A DNA stretch of 31,984 bases from Phycisphaerales bacterium UBA2396 (GCA_002343325.1 DDSG01000014.1:1-31984), one strand, 5' to 3'. Shown: positions 8,844-17,389, numbered from the stretch's first letter. Notes: a model not told the origin generated them from the sequence alone. Numbers and translations: made by a program.

Positions 8844-8984
8844 GAAATACCCCTTTACAGGGCGTCGGTTGGCCATGGTGGACAACCGGGCGCGTGGCGT
8901 CGAGCGGCGGGCCCACGGCCCACCTTATGAACGGTCCATGCAGTATCTGGGCCCTAGAACCACGGGGCAACTCGGCGATTCTCT

Positions 8985-9000
8985 TGGCATGACATTTGCT
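8985..9000 (+). promoter_or_regulatory. Candidate sigma-54 (-24/-12) promoter
   Basis: TGGCATGACATTTGCT matches the sigma-54 consensus TGGCAYRNNNNTTGCW at every defined position, with GG and GC correctly spaced. It lies in the 281-base gap (8844-9124) between the divergent transketolase and propeller genes, and points toward the propeller gene, whose GTG is 125 bases downstream. The rest of this gap shows no gene and no other clear signal. No activator gene is visible nearby. Confidence 0.6.
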
Positions 9001-9124
9001 GTGGGGTCTGGGTTGGTCGGATGGTCGAGGAAGGGGACAAGGTTGGGGTTTGCCGCAACTCGGCCGGAGAACCCGGCGGATCGGTGGCCGGCGGGTCGGT
9101 GGGCGGCTTTGGAAGGAGCATCGA

Positions 9125-11554
9125 GTGACGCGAGAGACCCGGACGAGCGGAACAAACCCTTCACCATTGACGTGGAACAGCGGGGTATCGGCGGGGTTGG
9201 GACTGCTCGTGCTGGTTGCGGCCTCGGGTTGCACAACGGGCCGGACTGTTGGTCTGGACGATCTCCGTGTGGACGGCCGCGTCCCGGCGACCAAGCCCGC
9301 GGGCTTGGTTGTGGTTCGCGAAGAGGACGAGTGGGAGGCGGGACCTCCGCCCTACGGGTACATCCGGATTTTGGGTGACGCGGTCCCGAACTGGACGCCC
9401 GAAATGGCCACGCCACGGGGGACCAACCCGCTGACGTGGACGTTCGTTGGCCCGCGCCCCATTTCCTCGGAGTACTGGTCGGGCGAGGGCAACGCGGGCG
9501 GACGCGTGATCGCGATCGCGCCGCACCCCACCAACGCGAACATCTGCTACATCGGAGCGGCGTCCGGCGGGATCTGGAAGACCACGGACGGGGGCGCCAA
9601 CTGGTCGCCCATCGGCGACGAACTCCCCATTCTCAACAGCGGCGCGGTGGCGCTCGACCCTGTGAACCCCGACATCGTCTACTACGGGACGGGCGAGTAC
9701 CAGACGGGCTCGCTGGGCGACGGGCTTTTCCGCTCCACCGACGCCGGCGCGACGTGGACCAAGCTCGCGGGCGCGAACGTGCTTGGCAACCAGATTTCAG
9801 CGATCGTCATCAATCCGAACAACACGCAGGTCATTCATCTGACGAGCTCGGGGGGCACGTACCGCTCGCTCGACGGCGGCGCGACCTGGAGCCGACGGAT
9901 GATCGGGTCCGCCGCGTCGATCGTGATGCACCCAACCAACCCCGACACGATCTATGTTGGTCGTGACGGCAGCGGGGTGTGGCGCTCGACCGACGGCGGC
10001 GGAACGTTCAGCCGTCTGACCAACGGCATGCCGACCTCGGGATTCGGGCTCGTCGACGTGGTCATCAGTCGATCCAACCCGAGTGTGCTGTACGCGGCAC
10101 TGGTCAGCGGCGGAGGCCTCCGGGGCTTCTATCGCACGGCCGACGGCGGCAACACCTGGGTTCAGAAAACCGCCACTCCGCAATTCAACAGCCCGCAGGG
10201 CTCGTACAACGTTCTCGTCGGCGTGGACCCCAGCAACGAGAACACGGTGTACTGCGGCGGGGTGGATCCGAGGTACGCCGTCGCCGGGATCATCAAGACG
10301 ACCAACGGCGGCGATACGTGGACGGAGATCTCCGACGGGCCGGTGCAGATGCACCCGGATCATCACGCGATCGCCTTCGGCCCCGGAAACACGATCTGGG
10401 CGGGCAACGACGGGGGGATCTACAAGTCCACCAACGGCGGCACGAACTGGACGAACCTCAACGCGACGCTCGCCGTGGCGCAGATCTACCAGCTCGCGGT
10501 CAACCCGTCGAACCCGGCCCGCATGCTCGGGGGCACGCAGGACAACGGCACGCCCGAGCGGACCACCAACAGCGTCAACTGGCCTCAGTTGCAGGCGGGC
10601 GACGGCGGATTCTCGGTGTTTGATCCGACCACCAGCACGCGCCGATACACCACGTACGTCTATCTCTCAATCTATCGCTGGAGCAGTGGAAGCTCCCGGA
10701 ACATCACCGGGCCCTGGGGAAGCGACCCGGCCAACTTCATCGCGCCGCTCGTCGGCGATCCGAGTTCGTCAACGACTCTGCTCGGCGGGACCAACAGGGT
10801 CTGGAGAACGACCAACAGCACTACCACCACCCCGACGTGGACCGCCATCAGCGGTACCGACGTCGCCGGCGGCGGAACGCTCAACGCGATCGCCGTCGCG
10901 CCCACGTCTTCGAGCACCATCTACACCGGATCGACCACCGGGCGTGTGTACGTCACCACCAACGCATCGACGTGGACCAATCGCACGGCGGGCCTGCCGT
11001 CGGGCGAGGTCGCGGACATCGTCATCAGCCCGACCAACGCGCAGGTCGCGTACGTCAGCTTCTTCAACACCAGCGGCGCTCGGGTGCTGCGAACCGACAA
11101 CGGCGGGGCCACGTGGTCTGACAGGACCGGCACTCTGCCCGCGGGCGTCTCCGCACGGGCCTTGGCGATCGACTGGGATTGGCCCGGGCAGCCCGGGATG
11201 TACGTTGGATCCGGATCGGGCGTCTATGTATCGCTCAATGGGGGGGCGACCTGGATCAAGGATGACCAGACGCTGCCCAACGTCAATGTCGGCGACCTGG
11301 TGATCGATCGGGCCTCGCGGGCCATCGCCGCGGGGACGTACGGACGCGGGGCCTGGCGGTCGGCCCTGCCCACACCCTGCCCCGCCGACTTCGATGGGGA
11401 TGGCTTCGTCGATTTCTTCGACTTCGACGCGTACGTGCTCTGCTTCGAGGGTCTCTCCTGTCCACCCGGGAAGACCGCCGATTTCGATGGCGACGGCTTC
11501 GTGGACTTCTTCGACTTCGACCAGTTCGTCAACGCCTTCGAAAGCGGCTGCTGA
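9125..11554 (+). CDS. Secreted BNR/sortilin-like beta-propeller protein with C-terminal Gly-Cys dockerin module
   Basis: The 809-residue product has an N-terminal export signal (hydrophobic stretch 21-33) ending in AASGC with Cys36, so it may be a lipoprotein. About residues 100-740 hold repeated Asp-box (BNR) motifs of the form S-x-D-x-G-x-T-W (for example KTTDGGANW, RSTDAGATW, RSLDGGATW, KSTNGGTNW), as in sortilin/VPS10-like and sialidase-like propellers. Catalytic residues of sialidases are not evident, so binding is as likely as hydrolysis. Two Ca-binding EF-hand loops (755-766 and 786-797) and a final Gly-Cys close the protein. The GTG start has GGAAGGAG five bases upstream, a strong ribosome binding site. 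A sigma-54-type promoter lies upstream. A paralogue without the lipobox sits at 25729-27987. Confidence 0.88.
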   Translation: MTRETRTSGTNPSPLTWNSGVSAGLGLLVLVAASGCTTGRTVGLDDLRVDGRVPATKPAGLVVVREEDEWEAGPPPYGYIRILGDAVPNWTPEMATPRGTNPLTWTFVGPRPISSEYWSGEGNAGGRVIAIAPHPTNANICYIGAASGGIWKTTDGGANWSPIGDELPILNSGAVALDPVNPDIVYYGTGEYQTGSLGDGLFRSTDAGATWTKLAGANVLGNQISAIVINPNNTQVIHLTSSGGTYRSLDGGATWSRRMIGSAASIVMHPTNPDTIYVGRDGSGVWRSTDGGGTFSRLTNGMPTSGFGLVDVVISRSNPSVLYAALVSGGGLRGFYRTADGGNTWVQKTATPQFNSPQGSYNVLVGVDPSNENTVYCGGVDPRYAVAGIIKTTNGGDTWTEISDGPVQMHPDHHAIAFGPGNTIWAGNDGGIYKSTNGGTNWTNLNATLAVAQIYQLAVNPSNPARMLGGTQDNGTPERTTNSVNWPQLQAGDGGFSVFDPTTSTRRYTTYVYLSIYRWSSGSSRNITGPWGSDPANFIAPLVGDPSSSTTLLGGTNRVWRTTNSTTTTPTWTAISGTDVAGGGTLNAIAVAPTSSSTIYTGSTTGRVYVTTNASTWTNRTAGLPSGEVADIVISPTNAQVAYVSFFNTSGARVLRTDNGGATWSDRTGTLPAGVSARALAIDWDWPGQPGMYVGSGSGVYVSLNGGATWIKDDQTLPNVNVGDLVIDRASRAIAAGTYGRGAWRSALPTPCPADFDGDGFVDFFDFDAYVLCFEGLSCPPGKTADFDGDGFVDFFDFDQFVNAFESGC
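11387..11515 (+). repeat. Twin EF-hand (dockerin-like) coding repeat, copy 1
   Basis: Two 36-base segments (11387-11422 and 11480-11515), 31 codons apart, each encode a D-x-D-x-D-G-x-x-D-x-x-D calcium loop followed by FDFD. The same 129-base layout recurs at 24611-24739 and 27820-27948. Confidence 0.9.
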
Positions 11555-11603
11555 ACCCGGCGACCAAACCAACAAGTTTCCCACGCGATTTACACACCAC
11601 ATC

Positions 11604-11612
11604 TGTGGATAA
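11604..11612 (-). promoter_or_regulatory. Perfect DnaA box upstream of dnaN
   Basis: TGTGGATAA is the exact complement of the DnaA box consensus TTATCCACA. It sits in the 212-base gap before dnaN, 155 bases upstream of its ATG, in a locally AT-richer stretch. It could mediate DnaA control of dnaN or be part of an origin region. Only this single perfect box is seen in the gap, so an origin is not claimed. Confidence 0.7.
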
Positions 11613-11723
11613 CTTCCGCATCCGGAGTGGGTGTTTGGGTGGTCTCTTGCCCAAGCGGTAGTGGGGCCTGTGTTTCCGAGCACTATTCGTCGTACAATGA
11701 CACTTCTTGGCGCAGGCCTCTTT

Positions 11724-11738
11724 GGGTGATACTCACCC
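11724..11738. promoter_or_regulatory. Palindrome in the dnaN leader (possible operator or hairpin)
   Basis: GGGTGATACTCACCC has perfect 6-base arms around a 3-base spacer, 28 bases before the dnaN ATG and after a TACAAT -10-like hexamer at 11693-11698. It could be an operator or a small leader hairpin. No protein is known to me to bind this sequence. Confidence 0.4.
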
Positions 11739-11766
11739 GGGGCTCTGGTGCAGTGAGGGAGTTGTC

Positions 11767-12957
11767 ATGAAGGTGATCTGCGATCGGGCGGCTTTGCTTG
11801 ATGCCATCAATCTCGTGTCGGGCGCGGTGGCGACGCGCACGCCCAGGCCGCAGTTGACGTGCGTCAAGCTCGAGGCCGACAAGAAGGGCAGCGTGGGCGA
11901 GGTGACGCTGCTCGCGACGGACGGCGAGTTGTCGCTGCGGCTTCGCCTGGCGCAGGTGGACGTTCAGCAGGCGGGCGAGGCGTTGATCCCTGCGGACAAG
12001 CTCCGGCAGATCATCTCGGCGGAGGACACCGAGCCGACGCTCACCCTTGAGACGGAAGAGGACGCGGTCCACATCCGCGGGAAGGACGCGCACTTCAAGG
12101 TGTACGGCTATCCGTCTGCGGACTTTCCGCCCATCCCCGAGATGGCGGATGTCATCGCCGGCTCGACGGAGATGGGCAAGGCCAAGGCGGTCTTCTCGCA
12201 CCCGTCGGGCGGGTTGGAGGCGATCATCACGCGGACCGTCTTTGCGACGGCCCGCGAGAACAGCCGGTATGCGATCAACGGCGTGCTGCTCAAGCGTGAC
12301 GGGAAGCGGCTCGAGATGGTGGCGACCGATGGGCGGCGTCTGGCGCTCTGCCGCACTCAGTTGGCGGCGGGCGAGAAGGACGCCAAGGCGGTGAGTTGCA
12401 TCATCCCAACCAAGGCGCTTTCGATGCTGCAGAAGATCGTCAGGTCGCCCGATGAATCGGTGCAGATCGCGATCACCGACAACCAGATTTTCTTCAGCGT
12501 TCTGGGCGCGGGCGAGAAGGACGGCTCGGCCGGCCGGGCGACGCTGTCGAGCAACCTGGTCGAGGGCTCGTTCCCTCCGTACGAGGACGTGGTGCCGAAG
12601 GATCACGACAAGCGGATCGTCTTCGACCGCGACGTGCTGAGCTCGGCGGTTCGCCGGGCGGCTCTGCTCACGAACGAGGAAAGCCGCGGGGTGCGGATGG
12701 CATTCAAAGGCAAGAGCAAGCAGCTCGAGTTGTCGAGCCGGGCGCCGGAGATGGGCGAGGCGCAGATCACGGTGGACCTTTCGAAGTACGAGGGCGACGA
12801 CATCGAGATCGGGTTCAACCCGCTGTTCCTGACCGATGCGCTCAAGGTGGTCTCCGAGACCGAGGTGATCTTCGAGCTCAAGGCGCCGAACAAGCCGGGC
12901 GTTGTGAAGGCGGGCACGGATTTCGTGTACGTCGTGATGCCCGTCAACCTGCAGTGA
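11767..12957 (+). CDS. dnaN: DNA polymerase III beta sliding clamp
   Basis: The clamp encircles DNA as a dimer and tethers replicative polymerase and other partners. The 396-residue product shows the three-domain clamp pattern. It starts MKVICDRAALLDAINLVSGAVATRTPRP, has the family segment EMVATDGRRLALCR closing domain 2, and ends VYVVMPVNLQ, like the conserved C-terminal VMPMRL tail. It is slightly longer than the usual 365-380 residues through small insertions. ATG 11767 has GAGGGAG six bases upstream. A TACAAT -10-like hexamer (11693-11698), a palindrome and a DnaA box precede it. No dnaA or recF lies adjacent, so the classic dnaA-dnaN order is absent here. Its 3' end overlaps the convergent glycosyltransferase gene by 14 bases. 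Confidence 0.95.
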   Translation: MKVICDRAALLDAINLVSGAVATRTPRPQLTCVKLEADKKGSVGEVTLLATDGELSLRLRLAQVDVQQAGEALIPADKLRQIISAEDTEPTLTLETEEDAVHIRGKDAHFKVYGYPSADFPPIPEMADVIAGSTEMGKAKAVFSHPSGGLEAIITRTVFATARENSRYAINGVLLKRDGKRLEMVATDGRRLALCRTQLAAGEKDAKAVSCIIPTKALSMLQKIVRSPDESVQIAITDNQIFFSVLGAGEKDGSAGRATLSSNLVEGSFPPYEDVVPKDHDKRIVFDRDVLSSAVRRAALLTNEESRGVRMAFKGKSKQLELSSRAPEMGEAQITVDLSKYEGDDIEIGFNPLFLTDALKVVSETEVIFELKAPNKPGVVKAGTDFVYVVMPVNLQ

Positions 12958-14128
12958 TCGCGCCAGTGGCGATCAACGCGGCCCGCAACCCGCGGATTGC
13001 GTCGGCCTTCTCGCGGAACTCACGGCTGATCGTGAGTGACTCTCCGCGCGCCCGTTCGAGGGCGGCGGGATCCGTCCATTCACGCATCGCCAGGGCGATC
13101 TCGGCAACGTCACCGGGCGCGACGAGCGACCCGTTGCGCCCGGGGCGGACCATGTCCACCGCGGCGCCGACCACGTTGCTGACGATCATGGCGAGCCCGG
13201 CGGCGGCGGCCTCGAGCACGACGACACCCCAGGCCTCGAAATCGCCCGGATGAACGAAGACATGGGAATGCCGATAGACCGCGGCGGTCTCGGCGGGGTC
13301 TTTGAGGAAGCCGGTCCAGATCACGCGGCGGGCGAAGCGTTGGGGCACGCGGGCGCGCCAGGCGTCGCGCATCTCGCCGTCGCCCACGATGACCAGATCC
13401 CAGTCCGGGCGATCGTCGGCGATCGAGACGAACGCGTCGATGGCGCTGTCGAACCGCTTGAGCTGCACAAGCCGGGCGCAACACACCAGGCGCCTGCGCG
13501 ACGCCGGGAAGGAGTATCGCTCGGCGACAGCGCGGAGCGTTTCGGGGTTGGGGCTGTCGATGAGGCGGTAGTCCGGATCAGCGGGGCAGAGGAAGGTGCG
13601 GTCCGGGCGAGCGCCGTAGCGGGCGAAAAACTGGCGTCCCGATTCGCCGCAGGGGAGGACGGCAGCGCATCGCTTGATGATGCGGGTCAGGAGCAGCTTC
13701 TTGAGAGCGCCGCGGATGCCGCGGGCGGTGTCGCCCAGCGCGTTGCTGTCGCCCCAAAGAAGCAATGGGATGCGACGGTGGGCCCACAGGATGAGACGAA
13801 GGTGCGACGGGTAGGCGTATCCCACGAGGAAGATCGCCGAGGGAGGGTGCTCGCGAAAGTCGTCGAGCAGGGCGCGGCTTGTCGCAAGGTCCGGGCCGAG
13901 CGAGGCGCGCAGTCCCTCGGCGTGCTGCCAAGGCTTGTTGCGGGCGAGGTGGAGGAGTTCGGCGCCCGAAATGGCACGAACGTCCCACGGGCCATGATCC
14001 GGGTTCTGGGTGACGAAGACGCGGAATTGCAGATCGGGCATCTCTCTCGCGGCACGCTCGATGAACTGCACGCGGAAGGGCGTGAGGAACGGCGTGACGA
14101 CGGCGAGGATGGGACGCGCGTCGCTCAT
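12944..14128 (-). CDS. GT4-family glycosyltransferase
   Basis: The 394-residue product is a GT-B fold enzyme. The N-terminal half begins ILAVVTPFLTPFRVQFIERAA, a nucleotide-binding-like start of the acceptor domain. The C-terminal half has VCCARLVQLKRFDSAIDAF, LVIVGDGEMR and GDFEAWGVVVLEAAAAGLAMI, with the GT4 EX7E motif. It probably transfers a sugar in surface polysaccharide or O-antigen synthesis; the sugar is unknown. ATG 14128 overlaps the stop of the acetyltransferase gene in an ATGA, so the two are translationally coupled, and it is the last gene of the BamA-acetyltransferase-glycosyltransferase operon. It converges on dnaN with a 14-base overlap. Confidence 0.87.
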   Translation of the reverse strand: MSDARPILAVVTPFLTPFRVQFIERAAREMPDLQFRVFVTQNPDHGPWDVRAISGAELLHLARNKPWQHAEGLRASLGPDLATSRALLDDFREHPPSAIFLVGYAYPSHLRLILWAHRRIPLLLWGDSNALGDTARGIRGALKKLLLTRIIKRCAAVLPCGESGRQFFARYGARPDRTFLCPADPDYRLIDSPNPETLRAVAERYSFPASRRRLVCCARLVQLKRFDSAIDAFVSIADDRPDWDLVIVGDGEMRDAWRARVPQRFARRVIWTGFLKDPAETAAVYRHSHVFVHPGDFEAWGVVVLEAAAAGLAMIVSNVVGAAVDMVRPGRNGSLVAPGDVAEIALAMREWTDPAALERARGESLTISREFREKADAIRGLRAALIATGAITAG

Positions 14129-14685
14129 GGGGAGGTGGGCGGATTGGCCGGACGCTCCGGCGCGAGGTCCTGAGGCGTGGCCGCGGGCGCCGGCGACAGT
14201 CCGGGGAAGGGCGTACGGGCCTTGAGCCGACGGACCGGGTCGCCCCCGTAGATGGTCCAAGCTTCAAGGTCGGCGAGCGTGGTGGCTTTGGCGCCAAGAA
14301 TCGCGCCCGGCCCGACGGTTACGCCCGGCCCGACGTACGCGTCGGCGCCGATCCAGGCGTCATGCCCCACGGAGATCGGCCCGGCGGGGGGGGCGCCGGG
14401 CGCGGGGTCGTGCGTGACGAGCAGCGAATCCTGCGAAAGGGTTGCGAACTCTCCGATCGTGACTTTGTGGGTGGAATCGATGAACGCGTGATCGCCGACG
14501 GTCGCCTCTCGGCCCAGGGAGAGGTTCCAGGGTTGCGTGATCCGGGCGGAGGGGCGGACGCGAGCGGTTGGGTGCACATCGGCGCCGAAGAGGCGGAGAA
14601 TGAGGCGACGCGTGCCGTACCAGTTGTGGAACGTGGCCCGGAGCAGAGGGACGCCGACCGAGTTCCAGAGGGCGTGTGGGAGCAT
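14125..14685 (-). CDS. Hexapeptide-repeat acetyltransferase (WcaF/colanic-acid type)
   Basis: The 186-residue product has a left-handed beta-helix domain with hexapeptide repeats from about residue 40 to 145 (for example NLSLGREATVGDHAFI, VTIGEFATLSQDSLLVTHDP, ISVGHDAWIGADAYVGPGVTVGPGAILGA). It ends the fold with a typical AWTIYGGDPVRRLKAR. The N-terminus (LWNSVGVPLLRATFHNWYGTRRLILRLFGA) resembles WcaF-like colanic acid acetyltransferases, which O-acetylate exopolysaccharide sugars using acetyl-CoA. A Pro/Ala-rich tail of about 30 residues is extra. The gene starts three bases after the BamA-like stop and its stop overlaps the next start, so all three are one transcript. Confidence 0.85.
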   Translation of the reverse strand: MLPHALWNSVGVPLLRATFHNWYGTRRLILRLFGADVHPTARVRPSARITQPWNLSLGREATVGDHAFIDSTHKVTIGEFATLSQDSLLVTHDPAPGAPPAGPISVGHDAWIGADAYVGPGVTVGPGAILGAKATTLADLEAWTIYGGDPVRRLKARTPFPGLSPAPAATPQDLAPERPANPPTSP

Positions 14686-14688
14686 GGG

Positions 14689-17277
14689 CTAGAAGGGGAT
14701 ATCGACGGTAAAGGTGAAGAGGCGCTTGCGGTCGCCCTCTTCCTTGAGCACGGGAATGCCGAAGTCGAAGGCGAGCGGCACGGGCGAGAGCTGGCGGATC
14801 AGGACGCGGAAGCCCGTGCCGACGCTGACGCGGTAGTTGTCAAAGCCGGGCTCTTCGTTGACGGTGCCGGTGTCGGTGAAGAAGACGAGGGAGACAATGT
14901 CCTCGTAGATGGGTTGTTTGATTTCAGCGCCCCAGTAGAAGAGGAAGTTGCCACCGACCGGATCGTCGCCGACGGTGCCGGTGTCGTTGCGGATGCCGCG
15001 AGGTGAGATGGTGCGGAAGCCGAAGCCTCGGAAGTTCTGCCCGCCGAGGAAGAAGCGTTCATAGACGGGGACGGAAACCTGGGACTGCGGGATGTAGCTG
15101 GCGCGCGTCTGGAAGTTGAGGGTGGTTCGGCGGCTGAAGAAGTCCTCGTAGAGGGTGAAGAAGATGGAGTGTTCGGCGCGGAGCACGGTGAAGTCGAAAT
15201 CGCCGCCGAGGACGCCGATCTGTTCGACGGCAAACTCGACGCGGCTGCCGCGGGAGGGCGTGATGTTGTCGTCGAAGGTGGAGCGTGTGAGGGTGATGCC
15301 CACGCCCGTGATGAGCTTGGAATCTTCGACCTGGAAGTAATCGACGGGCTCGTCGGGCTGGATGTCGCTGATGTCGACGACCTCGCCGCGGAAGTTGATC
15401 CCGGCGTTCCAGCGAGAACCGAGCCGACGACCGACCCCGAGCCGGACGCCGCCGCGGGATTCGTCGTACTCGCGGTAATCGCGTGAGCGATAGAAGAGCT
15501 GCCCTGAGCCCGAGTAGTCGGACTCGAAGAGGTGCGGCTCGCTGAGGGAGACGGCAAAGGTCTGGCTGCGCACGCCGGGGTAGAGATCGATGGAGAAGGT
15601 CTGCCCGGCGCCGCGGAAGGCCCTGCCCGAGAAGAACTCCTCGGCGGTGTCCGGCGTGTCGGCGATGTCGAAGTTGCGCTGGCGGAGGCTGATCTGGCCG
15701 GTGAGGCCGCCGTCGGAACCGGCAACGGCACCGAAAATCACGGAGCCCGTATTGGTCTCCTCGACCTCCACGACGACGTCGCGGTGGTCGGGCTCGATCG
15801 GGTCGGGTTCCTGAACGGAGACCTTCACGCTCTGCGGGTTGAAAAGTCGGCGGGCCTCGAGGCGCCGCTTGGTCTCCTCGACCTCGGTGGAGTCGAGCGG
15901 CCTCTCGGGTTTCAGCGTGATTTCGTGCAGCAGCACGCTCGACTTGGTCAGCGAGTTGCCCTTGAGAATGACCTCGCCCACCTTGTAAGGCCTGGCGACG
16001 CCGCGGATCACGATGAGAACGTCGACCTGCGGCGAGCGTTCGTCGCGGAGTTCGCGGCGGACGACCTGCACGTCGGTGTAGCCCAGCTTGCCCAGCGCCT
16101 GTTCGAGCAGCTTGATCGACTGGGTGAGCTTGTCGGCGGAATACACATCGCCCGTCTTGATCGTCATGATCCCGCGGACCTGTTCGACAGAGAGCGGGCC
16201 GGGTCGGATCGCGCCGAATCGGCGCTCGGCACCCTCCATGACGATCTCGACGCGCCCCGCGGGGCCGGCGAACTCGCGGGCGCGCTCTTCGGTCGCGAAG
16301 ATGTCCGAATACTCGGGGAACTCGACCTCGACACCCCGCATGGTGTAGGGGACGTCCTCGTCGATGACGAAGGTCACGATGGCCTCGCGCCCGTCGGGCG
16401 ACGGGAGGACCGAGCGGTCGACGCGGGCGTTGAGGTAGCCGCGATCGCGGTAGTAGCGGACGAGCTCGCCCACGTCGGCGTCGAGCACCTCGTCGTCGAG
16501 GGGGCCGCTGTCGAGCAGCCATGCTTCCCGCGTCTTGATCTCCTTCTCCAGGGCGGCGGCGGGAAAGGCCTTGTTGCCCTCGAAACGGATCTCCATCACG
16601 CGGATGCGTTCGCCCTCGGTGATCTCGAAGAGCACCACGTTGGCCTTCGAGAGTTCATCGGGATTCACACGGACGCGGGCGAGGTAGTACCCGCGCTCGC
16701 GGTACATCGCTTCGATGCGGCGGGCGGCGCGGTCGATCTGCCATTCGTCCACCGGCGTACCGGTCAAGAGGTCGACTTCCTTTGAGATCTCAACGTCGGT
16801 CAGCAGTTTGTTGCCCGCGATCTGAACGTCGGCGATGATCGCCTGCGGGATCAGCGTGTAGACGAGACGAAGGCTGCCGTCGGTGTTGAGCTGCACACGG
16901 GCGTCGACCTGTCGGAACCGCGCGAGACGGTTGATGCGTTCGATGTCCTCGGTGACGGTGCTCCGGCTGTACGGGGCGCCGGTGCGGGAGCGGAGCTGAT
17001 TGAGCACGAGCTGGGCGAGAGAGGGCTCCAGCGGGCCGAAGGCGGGGGGCTCGCCGGGCTTGCCGGGGACGGGCTGTCTCAGCTCGACCTCGCGGATCAG
17101 TCGGCTCTCCATGCCGTCGGGTTCGGCCAGGGAGGCCATGGGGACCGCGTCGCCCGGGGCGGGAGAGGGCGGCGTGGGAGGGGCGTTCTGGGCGTGCGCG
17201 GCGCAGGCCGCCCCGGCCGCCACGATCAGGCTCAGAGCCACAGAGGCGGACAACCGGTCACTTTCGCGTCGCGTCAT
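14689..17277 (-). CDS. bamA: BamA/TamA-family outer membrane protein (POTRA plus barrel)
   Basis: The 862-residue product has a Sec signal peptide (cleavage near AHA-QN, residue 29), then about five POTRA-like repeats spread over residues 60-508. Clear ones start ADVQIAGNKLL, VMEIRFEGNKAF and VGEVILKGNSLTKSSVLLHEITLKP. A C-terminal 16-strand-type barrel follows (about 515-862). It includes the FRGFG form of the conserved (V/F)RGF lid motif near residue 750 and ends in Phe, the outer-membrane sorting signal. It should insert beta-barrel proteins into the outer membrane. ATG 17277 was chosen; GTG 17280 adds one residue. It leads an operon with an acetyltransferase and a glycosyltransferase, an unusual partnership. 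Long open frames on the other strand are shadows. Confidence 0.93.
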   Translation of the reverse strand: MTRRESDRLSASVALSLIVAAGAACAAHAQNAPPTPPSPAPGDAVPMASLAEPDGMESRLIREVELRQPVPGKPGEPPAFGPLEPSLAQLVLNQLRSRTGAPYSRSTVTEDIERINRLARFRQVDARVQLNTDGSLRLVYTLIPQAIIADVQIAGNKLLTDVEISKEVDLLTGTPVDEWQIDRAARRIEAMYRERGYYLARVRVNPDELSKANVVLFEITEGERIRVMEIRFEGNKAFPAAALEKEIKTREAWLLDSGPLDDEVLDADVGELVRYYRDRGYLNARVDRSVLPSPDGREAIVTFVIDEDVPYTMRGVEVEFPEYSDIFATEERAREFAGPAGRVEIVMEGAERRFGAIRPGPLSVEQVRGIMTIKTGDVYSADKLTQSIKLLEQALGKLGYTDVQVVRRELRDERSPQVDVLIVIRGVARPYKVGEVILKGNSLTKSSVLLHEITLKPERPLDSTEVEETKRRLEARRLFNPQSVKVSVQEPDPIEPDHRDVVVEVEETNTGSVIFGAVAGSDGGLTGQISLRQRNFDIADTPDTAEEFFSGRAFRGAGQTFSIDLYPGVRSQTFAVSLSEPHLFESDYSGSGQLFYRSRDYREYDESRGGVRLGVGRRLGSRWNAGINFRGEVVDISDIQPDEPVDYFQVEDSKLITGVGITLTRSTFDDNITPSRGSRVEFAVEQIGVLGGDFDFTVLRAEHSIFFTLYEDFFSRRTTLNFQTRASYIPQSQVSVPVYERFFLGGQNFRGFGFRTISPRGIRNDTGTVGDDPVGGNFLFYWGAEIKQPIYEDIVSLVFFTDTGTVNEEPGFDNYRVSVGTGFRVLIRQLSPVPLAFDFGIPVLKEEGDRKRLFTFTVDIPF

Positions 17278-17372
17278 CACAGGGGCAGGACAATACCGGA
17301 TCGGCCGACGCCGGACAAACCGCCAACAACTTGGAGTGTGAGAAGGCGAGAACGGTTGGTCGTTGCGCGTGT

Positions 17373-17389
17373 TGTGGATTTGTGGATAA
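17373..17389 (-). promoter_or_regulatory. Two abutting DnaA-box sequences
   Basis: TGTGGATTT (17373-17381) and TGTGGATAA (17381-17389) lie in direct repeat and share one base. The second is a perfect DnaA-box complement; the first differs at the last two positions. They sit in the 267-base gap (17278-17544) between the divergent bamA-like gene and a small membrane protein gene. The remainder of the gap shows no gene. Confidence 0.6.

Noticed and set aside
6855..8930. 691-codon open frame on the + strand
   Set aside because: It is antisense to transketolase, has no family motif, and has the Arg/His/Gly/Val-rich make-up expected of a high-GC shadow frame.
9125..11554. Sialidase (GH33) activity for the propeller proteins
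   Set aside because: Asp-boxes are numerous, but the arginine triad, Tyr/Glu pair and FRIP-type motif of sialidases are not evident. A binding propeller is at least as likely.
15532..16785. 417-codon open frame on the + strand
   Set aside because: It is antisense to the clearly conserved BamA-like gene and carries no recognisable domain.
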